This document shows positions 19,392 through 27,254 of a DNA stretch of 64,000 nt, piece after piece. Source of the DNA: an uncultured Verrucomicrobiales bacterium (GTDB lineage: Bacteria; Verrucomicrobiota; Verrucomicrobiia; Verrucomicrobiales; Akkermansiaceae); the NCBI GenBank assembly GCA_905478925.1, contig CAJQKQ010000008.1:42402-106401 (forward strand), written 5' to 3'. The notes below the pieces were generated by a model. That model was not told the origin of the DNA. It was given only the letters and a program-made list of their open reading frames with translations, and searched no databases. How positions within the stretch are numbered: position 1 is the first letter of the stretch; every line of letters begins with the position of its first letter. Both the position numbers and the translations under genes were made by a program.

Positions 19392-19597
19392 ATGTTAGAT
19401 AATTCGAGAGCCCCCTTACCAGATAGCCGACAAGATTCGATTTTCTCCAACGCCGAGTCGTATGAGGCTCTCTCTTCTGGAGTCTTTTTTGGCAGAGGCC
19501 GGGAATGAAGTGGTTCGGAGCTCGTCCGAAGAGCCCCGATTACTGGAAGAATATGGGCTGGGGCGGACGGGTAGCGAGTGATTTTTTTGTCGAGTGA
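19392..19597 (+). other. two small overlapping ORFs, uncertain
   Basis: ORF 1 (19392-19508, 38 residues, MLDNSRAPLPDSRQ start) overlaps ORF 2 (19505-19597, 30 residues, MKWFGARPKSPDYWKNMGWG start) by ATGA, as coupled genes do. ORF 2 is rich in Trp and Gly. Neither is recognisable. They could be remnants of a lost gene. Nothing else is seen between 19338 and 19671. Confidence 0.25.
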
Positions 19598-19671
19598 GGT
19601 ATCGTGGGGAGAGAGTAAATATGAATTTCAGCTCCCTATGATAGTTCGTGGATCAACCGATGCCCACGGAT

Positions 19672-20258
19672 CTATTGCTCATCATCGGGGCGTAATTCGG
19701 AGTAACTCCAATCCCAGCGATCCAGTAGCTCGGATGCATCACTATCGAATTCCTTGCGGTAATAATGTTCATGTGGCGAGGGAACCTCCGGGATGCCTTC
19801 GGTGAATTTGAGGCTTTTGAAACATTCGAGAAATTTCGCTGTGATGCCATATGCGAAGATCAGATTGTGGCGATCCCACACCAGTGTAGCCTGATCCGTT
19901 GGGGAATGGATCCAAAGATCGAACCTAGAATCGGAGGAAAAGAAGCTGCCGAACCGATCGAGGAAGTCCTTCAGCTCTTCGCCAGCCAATGGTGAGCTCT
20001 GGTATCTGCCAGGTTTTCCTTCGCCACGTGGGGTGTGAACACATACAGCACGATGCAGGGCTCCGACATGCATTCCGTCAGCTTACCGAAAACCTTGGTG
20101 TCACCATGCGGGAGGGTGGCTTCGATCCGCGGATTTGTTTCGCGCGAGGAGGAGTCCCGGAATACGGGCGGATGAACGCGCTCCTGCCAGATTCCATCCG
20201 CAAGATGTCCGATCTTGTATGCCGGTTCCAGCATGGATCCGGTTGTGGATTCGCTCAC
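19672..20258 (-). pseudogene. frameshifted hypothetical gene
   Basis: Two overlapping frames on the minus strand read as one protein if shifted once near 20040. The first frame runs from GTG at 20258 (MSESTTGSMLEPAYKIGHLA) to CMSEPCIVLYV. The second continues HTPRGEGKPGRYQSSPLAGE and runs to SYSELRPDDEQ at 19672. The total is about 190 residues. The GTG overlaps the rlmI stop (GTGA), implying co-transcription with rlmI. I do not recognise the family. A sequencing error or a real frameshift are both possible. Confidence 0.6.
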
Positions 20259-21430
20259 CTCGTGGCGATGACCTGGGAGGTGAAGCCTTTGAGGTAGGAA
20301 GTTTCCGGAAGGGTGATGAGGACGGGGTGGTCGGGGCGCTGGGTGTGCTCGGCGACGAGGCGCAGGGATTTCTTGGCGTCGACTGAGGCGTCGGCGAGAT
20401 TGGAGAGGAAGAGCTCGCGAGAGGCGTGGTGGGAGCAGCAGAAGGTGGAAAGGAGGCCGTCCTTTTCGAGGAGTTTCAATGCGCGGAGGTGGATCTCCTT
20501 GTAGCCGCGCATGGCGTCGTTGAGTGTCTTCTTGTTTTTTGTGAAGCTGGGAGGATCGAGGATGATGAGGTCGTATTCCGGTTCAGCGGCTTTGATGAAA
20601 TCGAAGACGTTGGCCTCGATAACATCGATATCCAGGTTGTTTAGTTCGGCGTTTTTGCGGGCGGAGGCGCAGGCGGGGCCGGAGATGTCTACGGCGGTGA
20701 CTTTGGCGGCGCCGGCTTTGGCGCAGGCGAGGGCGAAGCCGCCTTGGTTGGTGAAGCAGTCGAGGACGCGTAGGCCTTTGGACATTTTCGCGATCTCGGC
20801 GTGCGCCTGTAACTGGTCGAGGTAGAGACCTGTCTTCTGGCCGTCGATGAGGTCGATCTCGTAGGTGATGCCGTTGGACTCGACGGGGAAGGAGCCGGGG
20901 TTTTCGCCGTGGATGAGTTCGATGGATTGCTCCATGTCCTCGGCTTTGCGGGAGGGGGAGTCGTTGCGGAGGGTGATAGATTTCGGAGCGAGAAGTTCCA
21001 CGAGGGCGTCGCGGATGAGGTCTTTCCGCATGTCCATGGCGAGGGTGGTCGTCTGGACGCAGAGGTGATCGCCATAGCGGTCGACGATGAGGCCGGGGAT
21101 GCCATCGGACTCGGACCAGACGAGGCGGCAGAGGGTTTCATCGATGCCTTCGAGCTCCTTGCGGAGATTGATTGCCTGCTGAATACGGCGGGTGAAGAAG
21201 TCGAGGTCGAGATCTTGGCGGCGGCGCGAGAAGCGGCGAGCGACGATCTGGGAAGCGGGGTTGAAGATCGCGGAGCCGAGCGGGCGGTCGCGGAAATCTT
21301 TCAGCGTGATGACATCGCCGGGCTGTGGGTTTCCGAAGGATTTTTTGATCTCGGAGGCGTAGACCCATTCGTGGCCGTGGAAGATTCGAGCGCGTGGGGA
21401 AATGATGAGGCCGGGCATGCGCGAGACCAT
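20255..21430 (-). CDS. rlmI: 23S rRNA cytosine-5 methyltransferase, RlmI family
   Basis: 391 residues. The N-terminal PUA-like domain (about 5-75; RIFHGHEWVYASEIKK) is followed by an EEHD-like connector and a Rossmann methyltransferase domain from about 190: VLDCFTNQGGFALACAKAGA, VTAVDISGPA and the catalytic motif IILDPPSFTKNKK. E. coli RlmI methylates C1962 of 23S rRNA; the exact target here is inferred. The leader is an AT-rich border repeat. The stop overlaps the frameshifted gene downstream. Confidence 0.9.
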   Translation of the reverse strand: MVSRMPGLIISPRARIFHGHEWVYASEIKKSFGNPQPGDVITLKDFRDRPLGSAIFNPASQIVARRFSRRRQDLDLDFFTRRIQQAINLRKELEGIDETLCRLVWSESDGIPGLIVDRYGDHLCVQTTTLAMDMRKDLIRDALVELLAPKSITLRNDSPSRKAEDMEQSIELIHGENPGSFPVESNGITYEIDLIDGQKTGLYLDQLQAHAEIAKMSKGLRVLDCFTNQGGFALACAKAGAAKVTAVDISGPACASARKNAELNNLDIDVIEANVFDFIKAAEPEYDLIILDPPSFTKNKKTLNDAMRGYKEIHLRALKLLEKDGLLSTFCCSHHASRELFLSNLADASVDAKKSLRLVAEHTQRPDHPVLITLPETSYLKGFTSQVIATR

Positions 21431-21463
21431 AAATTTTAAACCTTAAACTCCAAGGAAGAACTA
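21431..21463 (-). repeat. AT-rich border repeat before rlmI
   Basis: AAATTTTAAACCTTAAACTC then CAAGGAAGAACTAGG (plus strand) directly upstream of the rlmI ATG. The CAAGGAAGAA tail is shared with the copies at 40.2 and 41.7 kb. Confidence 0.6.
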
Positions 21464-21486
21464 GGGAGGCAGGATGCTTCCTGGAT

Positions 21487-21538
21487 GGCTCACGGCGGGA
21501 CGCCGCTTTCACGGCCTGCTGCGGGACGCAGCAGCTAC
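21487..21538 (-). repeat. double-hairpin repeat (TAGC...TCC...GGCCGT family)
   Basis: Minus strand: TAGC, perfect hairpin TGCTGCG-TCC-CGCAGCA, GGCCGT, then GCGGCG-TCC-CGCCGT. It starts 25 bp after the methyltransferase stop at 21563. Confidence 0.85.
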
Positions 21539-21562
21539 TTAATCTTGCTTAAGATTTCGAGT

Positions 21563-22411
21563 TTAGGGCTTCTCGAAGATGAGGAGATGCTGCCAGGGGA
21601 GGCCGGGCTTGTTTTCGAGGAAAGTGAAGCCGAGGGCTTCGTATTCCTTGATGACCTGGGCTTCGGTCATCTTGTGGAGGGGCTTGATGGGGACTTCCGG
21701 GTCTTCGCCGCGGTATTCGAGGAGGTAGATTTTTCCGCCGGGCTTGAGGGCTTTGCGGAGGGAGGTGAGCATCTCGGCGGGGTGGGAGAACTCGTGGTAG
21801 GCATCGACCATGAGGGCGGCGTCGAGGGTGTTGGCGGGGAGGCTGATGGATTCGATGGTGCCGAGGTGGGGTTGGACGTTGGTGATGCCGAGTTTGGTGG
21901 ATTCGGTTTTGAGGTGGTCGAGCATTTCCTGCTGGATGTCGACGGCGATGACTTGGCCTTTCGGAACGAGGGGGGCGATGCGGAAGCTGTAGTAGCCGGA
22001 GCCAGCGCCGATATCGGCGATGATGGTGTCCGGGGCGAGACCGAGCATGGCGATGGCTTTGGAGGGGGCTTCTTCCTTTTCGCGCTCAGTGCGCTCCAGC
22101 CAGCCGATGCCGGGGTGGCCCATGACGTGAGAGATTTCCCTGCCCATGAAGATTTTCCCGATGCCGTCGCGGGAGGCGGGGGCGGTGGTGTAGCCGGGAA
22201 GGGCGATTGGTGGCGGCTGAGCGGGCGGAGTGGGCTGGCTATCTTCCGGCTTGACGGAGGTATCCGGGCTTGTGAGGTCGGGGGCGACTACAACAGGGGT
22301 CGGCTTTTCAGGTGCTGACTTTTTCGCGGACTCATTGCGCAGGAGGATGAGCGGGATGAGGAAAAGCCCGAGGAGGATGAGCGGAACGAGGATGAGGTAG
22401 CGGGATTTCAT
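21563..22411 (-). CDS. membrane-anchored class I SAM methyltransferase
   Basis: 282 residues: a single N-terminal transmembrane helix (about 5-24, LILVPLILLGLFLIPLILL), a Pro/Thr-rich linker to about residue 75, then a Rossmann domain with motif I IADIGAGSGYYSFRIAPL, acidic loop VIAVDIQQEM and motif IV-like DAALMVDAYHEF. The K/R charge pattern (MKSR before the helix) would put the catalytic domain outside the cytoplasm, which is odd for a SAM enzyme; the reverse topology is possible. The substrate is unknown. Confidence 0.8.
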   Translation of the reverse strand: MKSRYLILVPLILLGLFLIPLILLRNESAKKSAPEKPTPVVVAPDLTSPDTSVKPEDSQPTPPAQPPPIALPGYTTAPASRDGIGKIFMGREISHVMGHPGIGWLERTEREKEEAPSKAIAMLGLAPDTIIADIGAGSGYYSFRIAPLVPKGQVIAVDIQQEMLDHLKTESTKLGITNVQPHLGTIESISLPANTLDAALMVDAYHEFSHPAEMLTSLRKALKPGGKIYLLEYRGEDPEVPIKPLHKMTEAQVIKEYEALGFTFLENKPGLPWQHLLIFEKP

Positions 22412-22572
22412 GGTGATCTTGGATACGGGGCGAATGTCCCCGACCTTAGCCTTGCGTGGAAAAGATGGAAGGCCGGGGATGTGCTGCTTCTTCCTGTCGT
22501 TGGAGGTTGACCGGTAAGCGGTGCGAGGCTAGATTCCGTCATGTCTCGCCGTCGAACAACGGCACATGTTTC

Positions 22573-23103
22573 GTGGCTAACATTTGTCCAATCAGAGTAG
22601 GGAAGTTTGAAGGTTTCAGTTGGATTCGCTGCGAGGGCAAGGGTTCATTTCTGAACAGTCCCGCAGTCAAGGAATTCGGCGAATCCAGGATCAAGCTTGG
22701 GGAGCTGTGCCTGGTGGTGGATCTGATTGCCTGCACCGGGATGGATTCGACGTTTATGGGCACGCTGGCCGGACTAGCCAGCAGGGTTTCCGAGAACAAC
22801 GGGGTGCTGCAGGTGGCGGATCCGGGGGGTAGGAACAAGGACTCGCTTGAAGATTTGGGGCTGGATTTCCTGATGGAGATCGATCCCTGCGAGGCCGTCT
22901 GGAAAGATGTCGCGGAAAAGGCAAGGGATCTGCTGAAGACGAAGGTGGCTGGAATGCAAGCGGGGACTGAACTCCACACACGGCATGTCCTTGAGGCGCA
23001 TGAGATCCTTTCCGACGCAAACGAGGGCAACAGGGAGAAATTTTCCGGGGTTGTCGGGGCGCTGGAGAGTCAGCTTGCCGAGAAGACGAAGAAGTCCCGC
23101 TGA
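22573..23103 (+). CDS. STAS-domain anti-anti-sigma-like protein
   Basis: About 176 residues from a GTG at 22573; the frame stays open back to 22456, but the upstream part is Cys/Arg-rich and unlikely to be coding. The STAS core spans roughly 5-110 with KLGELCLVVDLIACTGMDST, where the serine in MDST is the expected phosphorylation site, and a C-terminal extension of about 65 residues. It lies 6 bases before a PP2C phosphatase gene, a standard partner-switching pairing in which the phosphatase reactivates the phosphorylated STAS protein. No anti-sigma kinase is adjacent. Confidence 0.75.
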   Translation: MANICPIRVGKFEGFSWIRCEGKGSFLNSPAVKEFGESRIKLGELCLVVDLIACTGMDSTFMGTLAGLASRVSENNGVLQVADPGGRNKDSLEDLGLDFLMEIDPCEAVWKDVAEKARDLLKTKVAGMQAGTELHTRHVLEAHEILSDANEGNREKFSGVVGALESQLAEKTKKSR

Positions 23104-23109
23104 ACCCAT

Positions 23110-24552
23110 ATGATCGACGACTCCACTCTATGGGCCATCGGCGTTTCGCTGGTGTTGGGTGCGGGGCTGGTGGTGGCGCTGAGAAACCAGCGGCGCAGGG
23201 CGAAGCGTATCCGCAAGAGATTTCGCGAGATGGAGGGCGAGGAGCAGCGGATGTTCACTTTTCTTCACGACCTCGGGCTGGCGATCGGCACGGAGCCGAC
23301 TGACGGGGCGCTTTCCCGAATGATCGTGGAAGGGGTGCTCGGAGTTGTCGGTGCGAAGGGCGGGGTAATCTATTATGAAGCGAAAGATCCAGGATTCCTG
23401 AAGCCAGCGTATGTATCGGAAGGCTGCCCTCCGTTGGTGGCGGTGCCGGATGAAATTTTAAAAAGGGCGGAATCCGATCCTCGCGCACTGGAGAGTCATC
23501 TGCGGCTGGCGAGGGTGGGGGTGAAAGAGGGGATCATCGGCCATGGTTTCACTATGTCGGAGGCGGAGCATGTCGAGGATCTCAGGCAACACCGAACCAC
23601 AGCAGGCGGTCCGGATTTCGGTGTGGGTGTCACGGTGATGGTCTCGCCGCTCAGGTATGCGGGCAGAGATATCGGGGTTCTTGCGGTTTCGAAGCGGCAG
23701 GAGGACGGGGGGTTTTCGCAAAACGATTTCGCGGTGTTCCGGTCGGTGTCGGAGCAATCCTCATTTGCGATCGGCAATGCGCGTGCGCACCGGGATGCGA
23801 ATGAAAAAAAAGAGATTGAGGGCGAGCTGAAAAACGCGCGCGAGGTGCAGCGGGTGCTGCTGCCCCAGGATGATCCTATGGTGTCGGGATTCCGGGTGAA
23901 CGGGACGAATCTGCCCGCCCGCATCATCAGCGGGGACTATTACGACTACATCGAATTGCCCGACGGGAAACTGGGGGTTGTGATTGCCGACGTTTCGGGG
24001 AAAGGGGTTTCGGCGGGATTGTTGATGGCGATGTGCCGGAGCCTGCTGCGCGCGGTATCCCTGGCTGACTCATCGCCCTCGGTGGCGCTGGCGGCGGTGA
24101 ACCGCTATCTATTTCCTGACATCCGCGAAGACATGTTCATCAGCATGATCTACGGGGTGCTCGATCCGGGCGATGGCTCGATGACATTCGCACGTGCCGG
24201 GCACGACCCGGCGCTCATTTTCCGGAAGTCGGACGGCAGCGTCGAGATATCGAAACCCAAGGGGCTGGCGCTGGGAATCGATGGGGGGAGTGTTTTTGAG
24301 CGCGTCACGCAGGACGCGCGAATCACGCTGGAATCCGGCGATTGCGTGCTTCTTTTCACCGATGGGGTGAAGGAGGCGATCAATGCGAACGATGAGGAGT
24401 TCGGGCTGGATCGCCTGGCCTCGGCGTTCCGGGGAGAGGCTTCCCTGGGTGCGGAAGCCATCGTGAAAAAGGTGCAGGAGGAGGTGGAGGCGTTCGCCGG
24501 CGAGGGGCCGCAGATGGATGATGTGACCATTGTCGCAATCGAGAAGCGCTAA
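23110..24552 (+). CDS. RsbU-like PP2C serine phosphatase with GAF domain
   Basis: 480 residues: a transmembrane helix at about 8-26 (LWAIGVSLVLGAGLVVAL), a basic/coiled segment, a GAF-like sensory domain (about 50-235), a coiled helix EIEGELKNAREVQRVLLPQD, then a SpoIIE/PP2C catalytic domain. Metal-binding motifs include SGDYYDYIELPDGKLGVVIA, DVSGKGVSAGLLMA, RAGHDPALIF, LLFTDGVKEA and QMDDVTIVAI. It should dephosphorylate the STAS protein encoded just upstream in response to a small-molecule or redox signal. Confidence 0.9.
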   Translation: MIDDSTLWAIGVSLVLGAGLVVALRNQRRRAKRIRKRFREMEGEEQRMFTFLHDLGLAIGTEPTDGALSRMIVEGVLGVVGAKGGVIYYEAKDPGFLKPAYVSEGCPPLVAVPDEILKRAESDPRALESHLRLARVGVKEGIIGHGFTMSEAEHVEDLRQHRTTAGGPDFGVGVTVMVSPLRYAGRDIGVLAVSKRQEDGGFSQNDFAVFRSVSEQSSFAIGNARAHRDANEKKEIEGELKNAREVQRVLLPQDDPMVSGFRVNGTNLPARIISGDYYDYIELPDGKLGVVIADVSGKGVSAGLLMAMCRSLLRAVSLADSSPSVALAAVNRYLFPDIREDMFISMIYGVLDPGDGSMTFARAGHDPALIFRKSDGSVEISKPKGLALGIDGGSVFERVTQDARITLESGDCVLLFTDGVKEAINANDEEFGLDRLASAFRGEASLGAEAIVKKVQEEVEAFAGEGPQMDDVTIVAIEKR

Positions 24553-24582
24553 ACTTTAAATTTTAAACTCGAAACCCTAAGG
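24553..24582 (+). repeat. AT-rich border repeat, opposite orientation
   Basis: ACTTTAAATTTTAAACTCGA then AACCCTAAGG fills the spacer between the PP2C stop and the rhodanese-like start. Relative to the downstream gene it is reversed compared with the rlmI and prfA copies. Confidence 0.55.
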
Positions 24583-25119
24583 ATGAAGATGATGGATGTG
24601 GATGTAAAAATGGGAGAGCTGATGGAGAGGATGCCGGGGGCGCGACGGGCGTTGTTCGCGAAGTATCATCTGGGCGGGTGCCAGAGCTGTGCTTTTGATG
24701 ACGGGGAGACTTTGGGGGAACTCTGCGAACGGGCGGAGATCGATGCTGACGAGGTGCTGGCGCATCTGCAGAAAAGTCATGAGCACGACCTGACCATGCT
24801 ATTGGAGCCGGGGGAGGTGAAGCGGCGTGTGGACGCCGGGGAGGACGTCCTATGGGTGGATGTGCGGACGCGGGAGGAACACGATGCGGTGAAGATCGCC
24901 GGAGCGGAGTTTTTCAACCAGGAGGTGCAGGAACGGATTTTCAAAGAGAAACCCGGCGGGCTGGTGGTGCTATATGATCACACGGGGAAATACGTGCTGG
25001 ATCAGGTCGCGTGGTTCCGTGGGCACGGGGTGGAGAACGCCTTCGGGCTGACGGGCGGGATCGATGCCTGGAGCCAAGAGGTTGACAAGGCGGTGATGAG
25101 ATATCGGGTGGAGGTTTGA
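24583..25119 (+). CDS. rhodanese-like protein lacking the catalytic cysteine
   Basis: 178 residues. An N-terminal DUF1858-like helical domain (about 5-65) carries a conserved-looking YHLGGCQSC pair of cysteines. A rhodanese fold follows (about 75-175): VLWVDVRTREEHDAVKIAGA, VVLYDHTGKYVLDQVAWFRG and NAFGLTGGIDAW. The active-site loop, normally starting with Cys after the VVxY strand, reads DHTGKY, so sulfurtransferase chemistry by the usual route is not expected. The cysteine pair suggests metal or redox binding. It may belong to the STAS/PP2C transcription unit. Confidence 0.8.
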   Translation: MKMMDVDVKMGELMERMPGARRALFAKYHLGGCQSCAFDDGETLGELCERAEIDADEVLAHLQKSHEHDLTMLLEPGEVKRRVDAGEDVLWVDVRTREEHDAVKIAGAEFFNQEVQERIFKEKPGGLVVLYDHTGKYVLDQVAWFRGHGVENAFGLTGGIDAWSQEVDKAVMRYRVEV

Positions 25120-25145
25120 AAATTCAAATCTTAAATCTCAATGAT
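25119..25145 (+). repeat. AT-rich border repeat after the rhodanese-like gene
   Basis: AAAATTCAAATCTTAAATCT then CAATGAT starts at the last base of the rhodanese-like gene's stop codon, here at a 3' end rather than a leader. Confidence 0.5.
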
Positions 25146-25230
25146 GAGAACTAGTCGTCGGCTTCAGATCCCGGATGGGCGATCGCCTGCTTACGGTCCT
25201 CCCAATGCGAGGGGGAACTTGTGGGTACGA

Positions 25231-25253
25231 GTGGCGACCGAAGATCGCCACTA
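25231..25253 (+). repeat. hairpin repeat TGGCGA-CCGAAGA-TCGCCA
   Basis: Same loop as the hairpin at 15620-15641, with the outer base pair changed from C-G to T-A. It lies 8 bp beyond the prfC stop. Confidence 0.75.
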
Positions 25254-25261
25254 CGTTGCCG

Positions 25262-26899
25262 TTACATTGGTGGGAAAGGCTGTTCGGAGATTTCCCAGTC
25301 ATCGTTTTTCTCGATGAAGGTTTTCATGGCCCAGTCGTGGGGGAAGAGGGCGGTGAGCCAGCCGTTGGAATCGCGGGCGAGTGCGGTGCCCATGGAGAGT
25401 GCGGGGCGGATTTCGGGGGCGAGCGGATCGCCTTCCTTTGGTTTTAGCCAGCGGGCGATTGACCAATCGGCGGGTTCGACGCGGGTTTCGGCGGCATACT
25501 CGCCTTCGAGGCGATGTTGAAGAACCTCAAACTGGAGCGGGCCAACCGCTCCGAGGAGGACACTGGAGGATGGTCCGGCGCTGTCGAGGAGTTGGAATTC
25601 AGAGGCGACGCCTTCTTTCAGGAGTTGGTCGAGGCCGGACTGGAAACGCTTGTATTTCGCGGTGCTCTTGTTGGTGAGGTAGGAGAAGCATTCGGGCGGG
25701 AAGCGGGGGATCTCGTCGAATTTCACTTCCGGACAGGTGGCCAAGGTGTCGCCGATTAGGAGATCGTAGTTGCCGACGAGGCCGACGACATCTCCGGCGA
25801 AGGCGTCGTCAACGGTTTCGCGGTCGCGGGCGAAGAGGCGCTGGGAGTTGGCGAGGCGGATGTTTTCCCCGGTGCGGGTGTTGAAGACATTCATGTCCCG
25901 CTCGAACTGGCCGGAGACGATGCGGATGAAGGCGATGCGATCCCGGTGCTTGGGGTTCATGTTTGCCTGGATTTTAAAAACGAAGGCGGAAAATTGCTTT
26001 GAGGCAGGGTTGACCGTGTGGTCGTCGCTTTTCCTAGGGATCGGGGGTGGGGAAAGCTCAAGGAAGCGGTCGAGCAGGAGTTGGACGCCGAAGTTGTTTG
26101 CGGCGGAGCCGAAGAAGACCGGGGTGAGTTTCCCGGCGAGGACGGCATCGACATCGAAATCAGCGCCGGCGCCTTCGAGGAGTTCGAGCTCGTCGCAGAC
26201 TTCGGCGTAGGTGATTTCATCGACGGTGTCTTTGACGGACTGGTCTTCGATGCCGGAGACGCTGACCGGTGCACGGAAGGAGCCGTGGACGGTGCGCTCG
26301 AAGAGGTGGACTTTTTTGTTTTCTCGGTCGTAGACCCCTTTGAATCGGGGGCCGTCGCCGAGCGGCCAGTTGACGGGGAAGGCGGCGATGCCGAGGACGG
26401 ATTCCAGTTCGTCGAGGAGGTCGAGGGTCGGCCGCGCGGGGCGGTCGAGCTTGTTCATGAATGTGAAGATCGGGACTCCGCGGCGGCGGCAGACCTCGAA
26501 GAGTTTCCGTGTCTGTGCTTCAATACCTTTGCCTGCATCGACGACCATGACGGCGGCATCGACGGCGGTGAGGACGCGGTAAGTATCCTCGGAGAAGTCC
26601 TTGTGGCCGGGGGTGTCGAGGATGTTGACGACGCAGTCCTTGTATTCGAACTGGAGGACGGTGGAGGAGACCGAGATGCCGCGTTGTTTTTCCAACTCCA
26701 TCCAGTCGGAGGTGGTCGAGCGCTGGTTTTTTCGGGCGGTGACGGAACCGGCGAGATTCAGGGCACCGCCGTAGAGCAGGAATTTTTCCGTGAGGGTGGT
26801 TTTACCGGCATCCGGGTGGGAGATGATGGCGAAGGAGCGGCGGCGTGAAACCTCCTTCTGGAGAGCCGGGGACGGGGTTGCGTAGGCGGAAAGCGGCAT
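25262..26899 (-). CDS. prfC: peptide chain release factor 3
   Basis: 545 residues from ATG at 26899 (MPLSAYATPSPALQKEVSRR). Translational GTPase motifs are G1 SHPDAGKTTLTEK, G3 DTPGHKDFSED, G4 NKLDRPA, and RF3-specific blocks such as TTSDWMELEKQRGISVSSTV. RF3 releases RF1/RF2 from the ribosome after termination. An N-terminal extension to 26941 is open but not conserved-looking. Monocistronic by spacing, with a hairpin repeat just past the stop. Confidence 0.95.
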   Translation of the reverse strand: MPLSAYATPSPALQKEVSRRRSFAIISHPDAGKTTLTEKFLLYGGALNLAGSVTARKNQRSTTSDWMELEKQRGISVSSTVLQFEYKDCVVNILDTPGHKDFSEDTYRVLTAVDAAVMVVDAGKGIEAQTRKLFEVCRRRGVPIFTFMNKLDRPARPTLDLLDELESVLGIAAFPVNWPLGDGPRFKGVYDRENKKVHLFERTVHGSFRAPVSVSGIEDQSVKDTVDEITYAEVCDELELLEGAGADFDVDAVLAGKLTPVFFGSAANNFGVQLLLDRFLELSPPPIPRKSDDHTVNPASKQFSAFVFKIQANMNPKHRDRIAFIRIVSGQFERDMNVFNTRTGENIRLANSQRLFARDRETVDDAFAGDVVGLVGNYDLLIGDTLATCPEVKFDEIPRFPPECFSYLTNKSTAKYKRFQSGLDQLLKEGVASEFQLLDSAGPSSSVLLGAVGPLQFEVLQHRLEGEYAAETRVEPADWSIARWLKPKEGDPLAPEIRPALSMGTALARDSNGWLTALFPHDWAMKTFIEKNDDWEISEQPFPPM

Positions 26900-27254
26900 G
26901 GGCGGTCGCGAGGGAATAGCCTCACGGCGGGAAAAGGTCAATATCCGCCGATCCGCCGAAAGTCACCGGCGGACGTCGGGAGGCGATCCTTGACGTCCGT
27001 CGGCTTTATTTAGGGGGGAATCACCGCGGTTTCTGGCCGGAAACCCGCGCTGACTGTTTGTATAATGACACCGGAACGCGCCGGCAGCCATTCCGTGATC
27101 GCGTAGAAGACTGATTTCCCTCGTTTCCTAAAATCCAGTAGATATGAAACATGCCAAGTAAATGCGGATTGCCATTGAGGCTGCCAGTCGATAGCGTCTG
27201 CGCCCGCCCACGGGAATCGAAGGTATTTCCGGGTGTGATAACAAAATCTTTATT
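26900..27254. other. intergenic region between divergent prfC and pgpH
   Basis: 355 bases with no convincing gene. A consensus-like -10 box TATAAT at 27061-27066 could serve pgpH with a leader of about 190 bases, but no good -35 is seen 16-18 bp upstream. Short GC-rich inverted words (CCGCCGATCCGCCG, CACCGGCGGACGTC) lie at 26945-26980. Confidence 0.35.
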
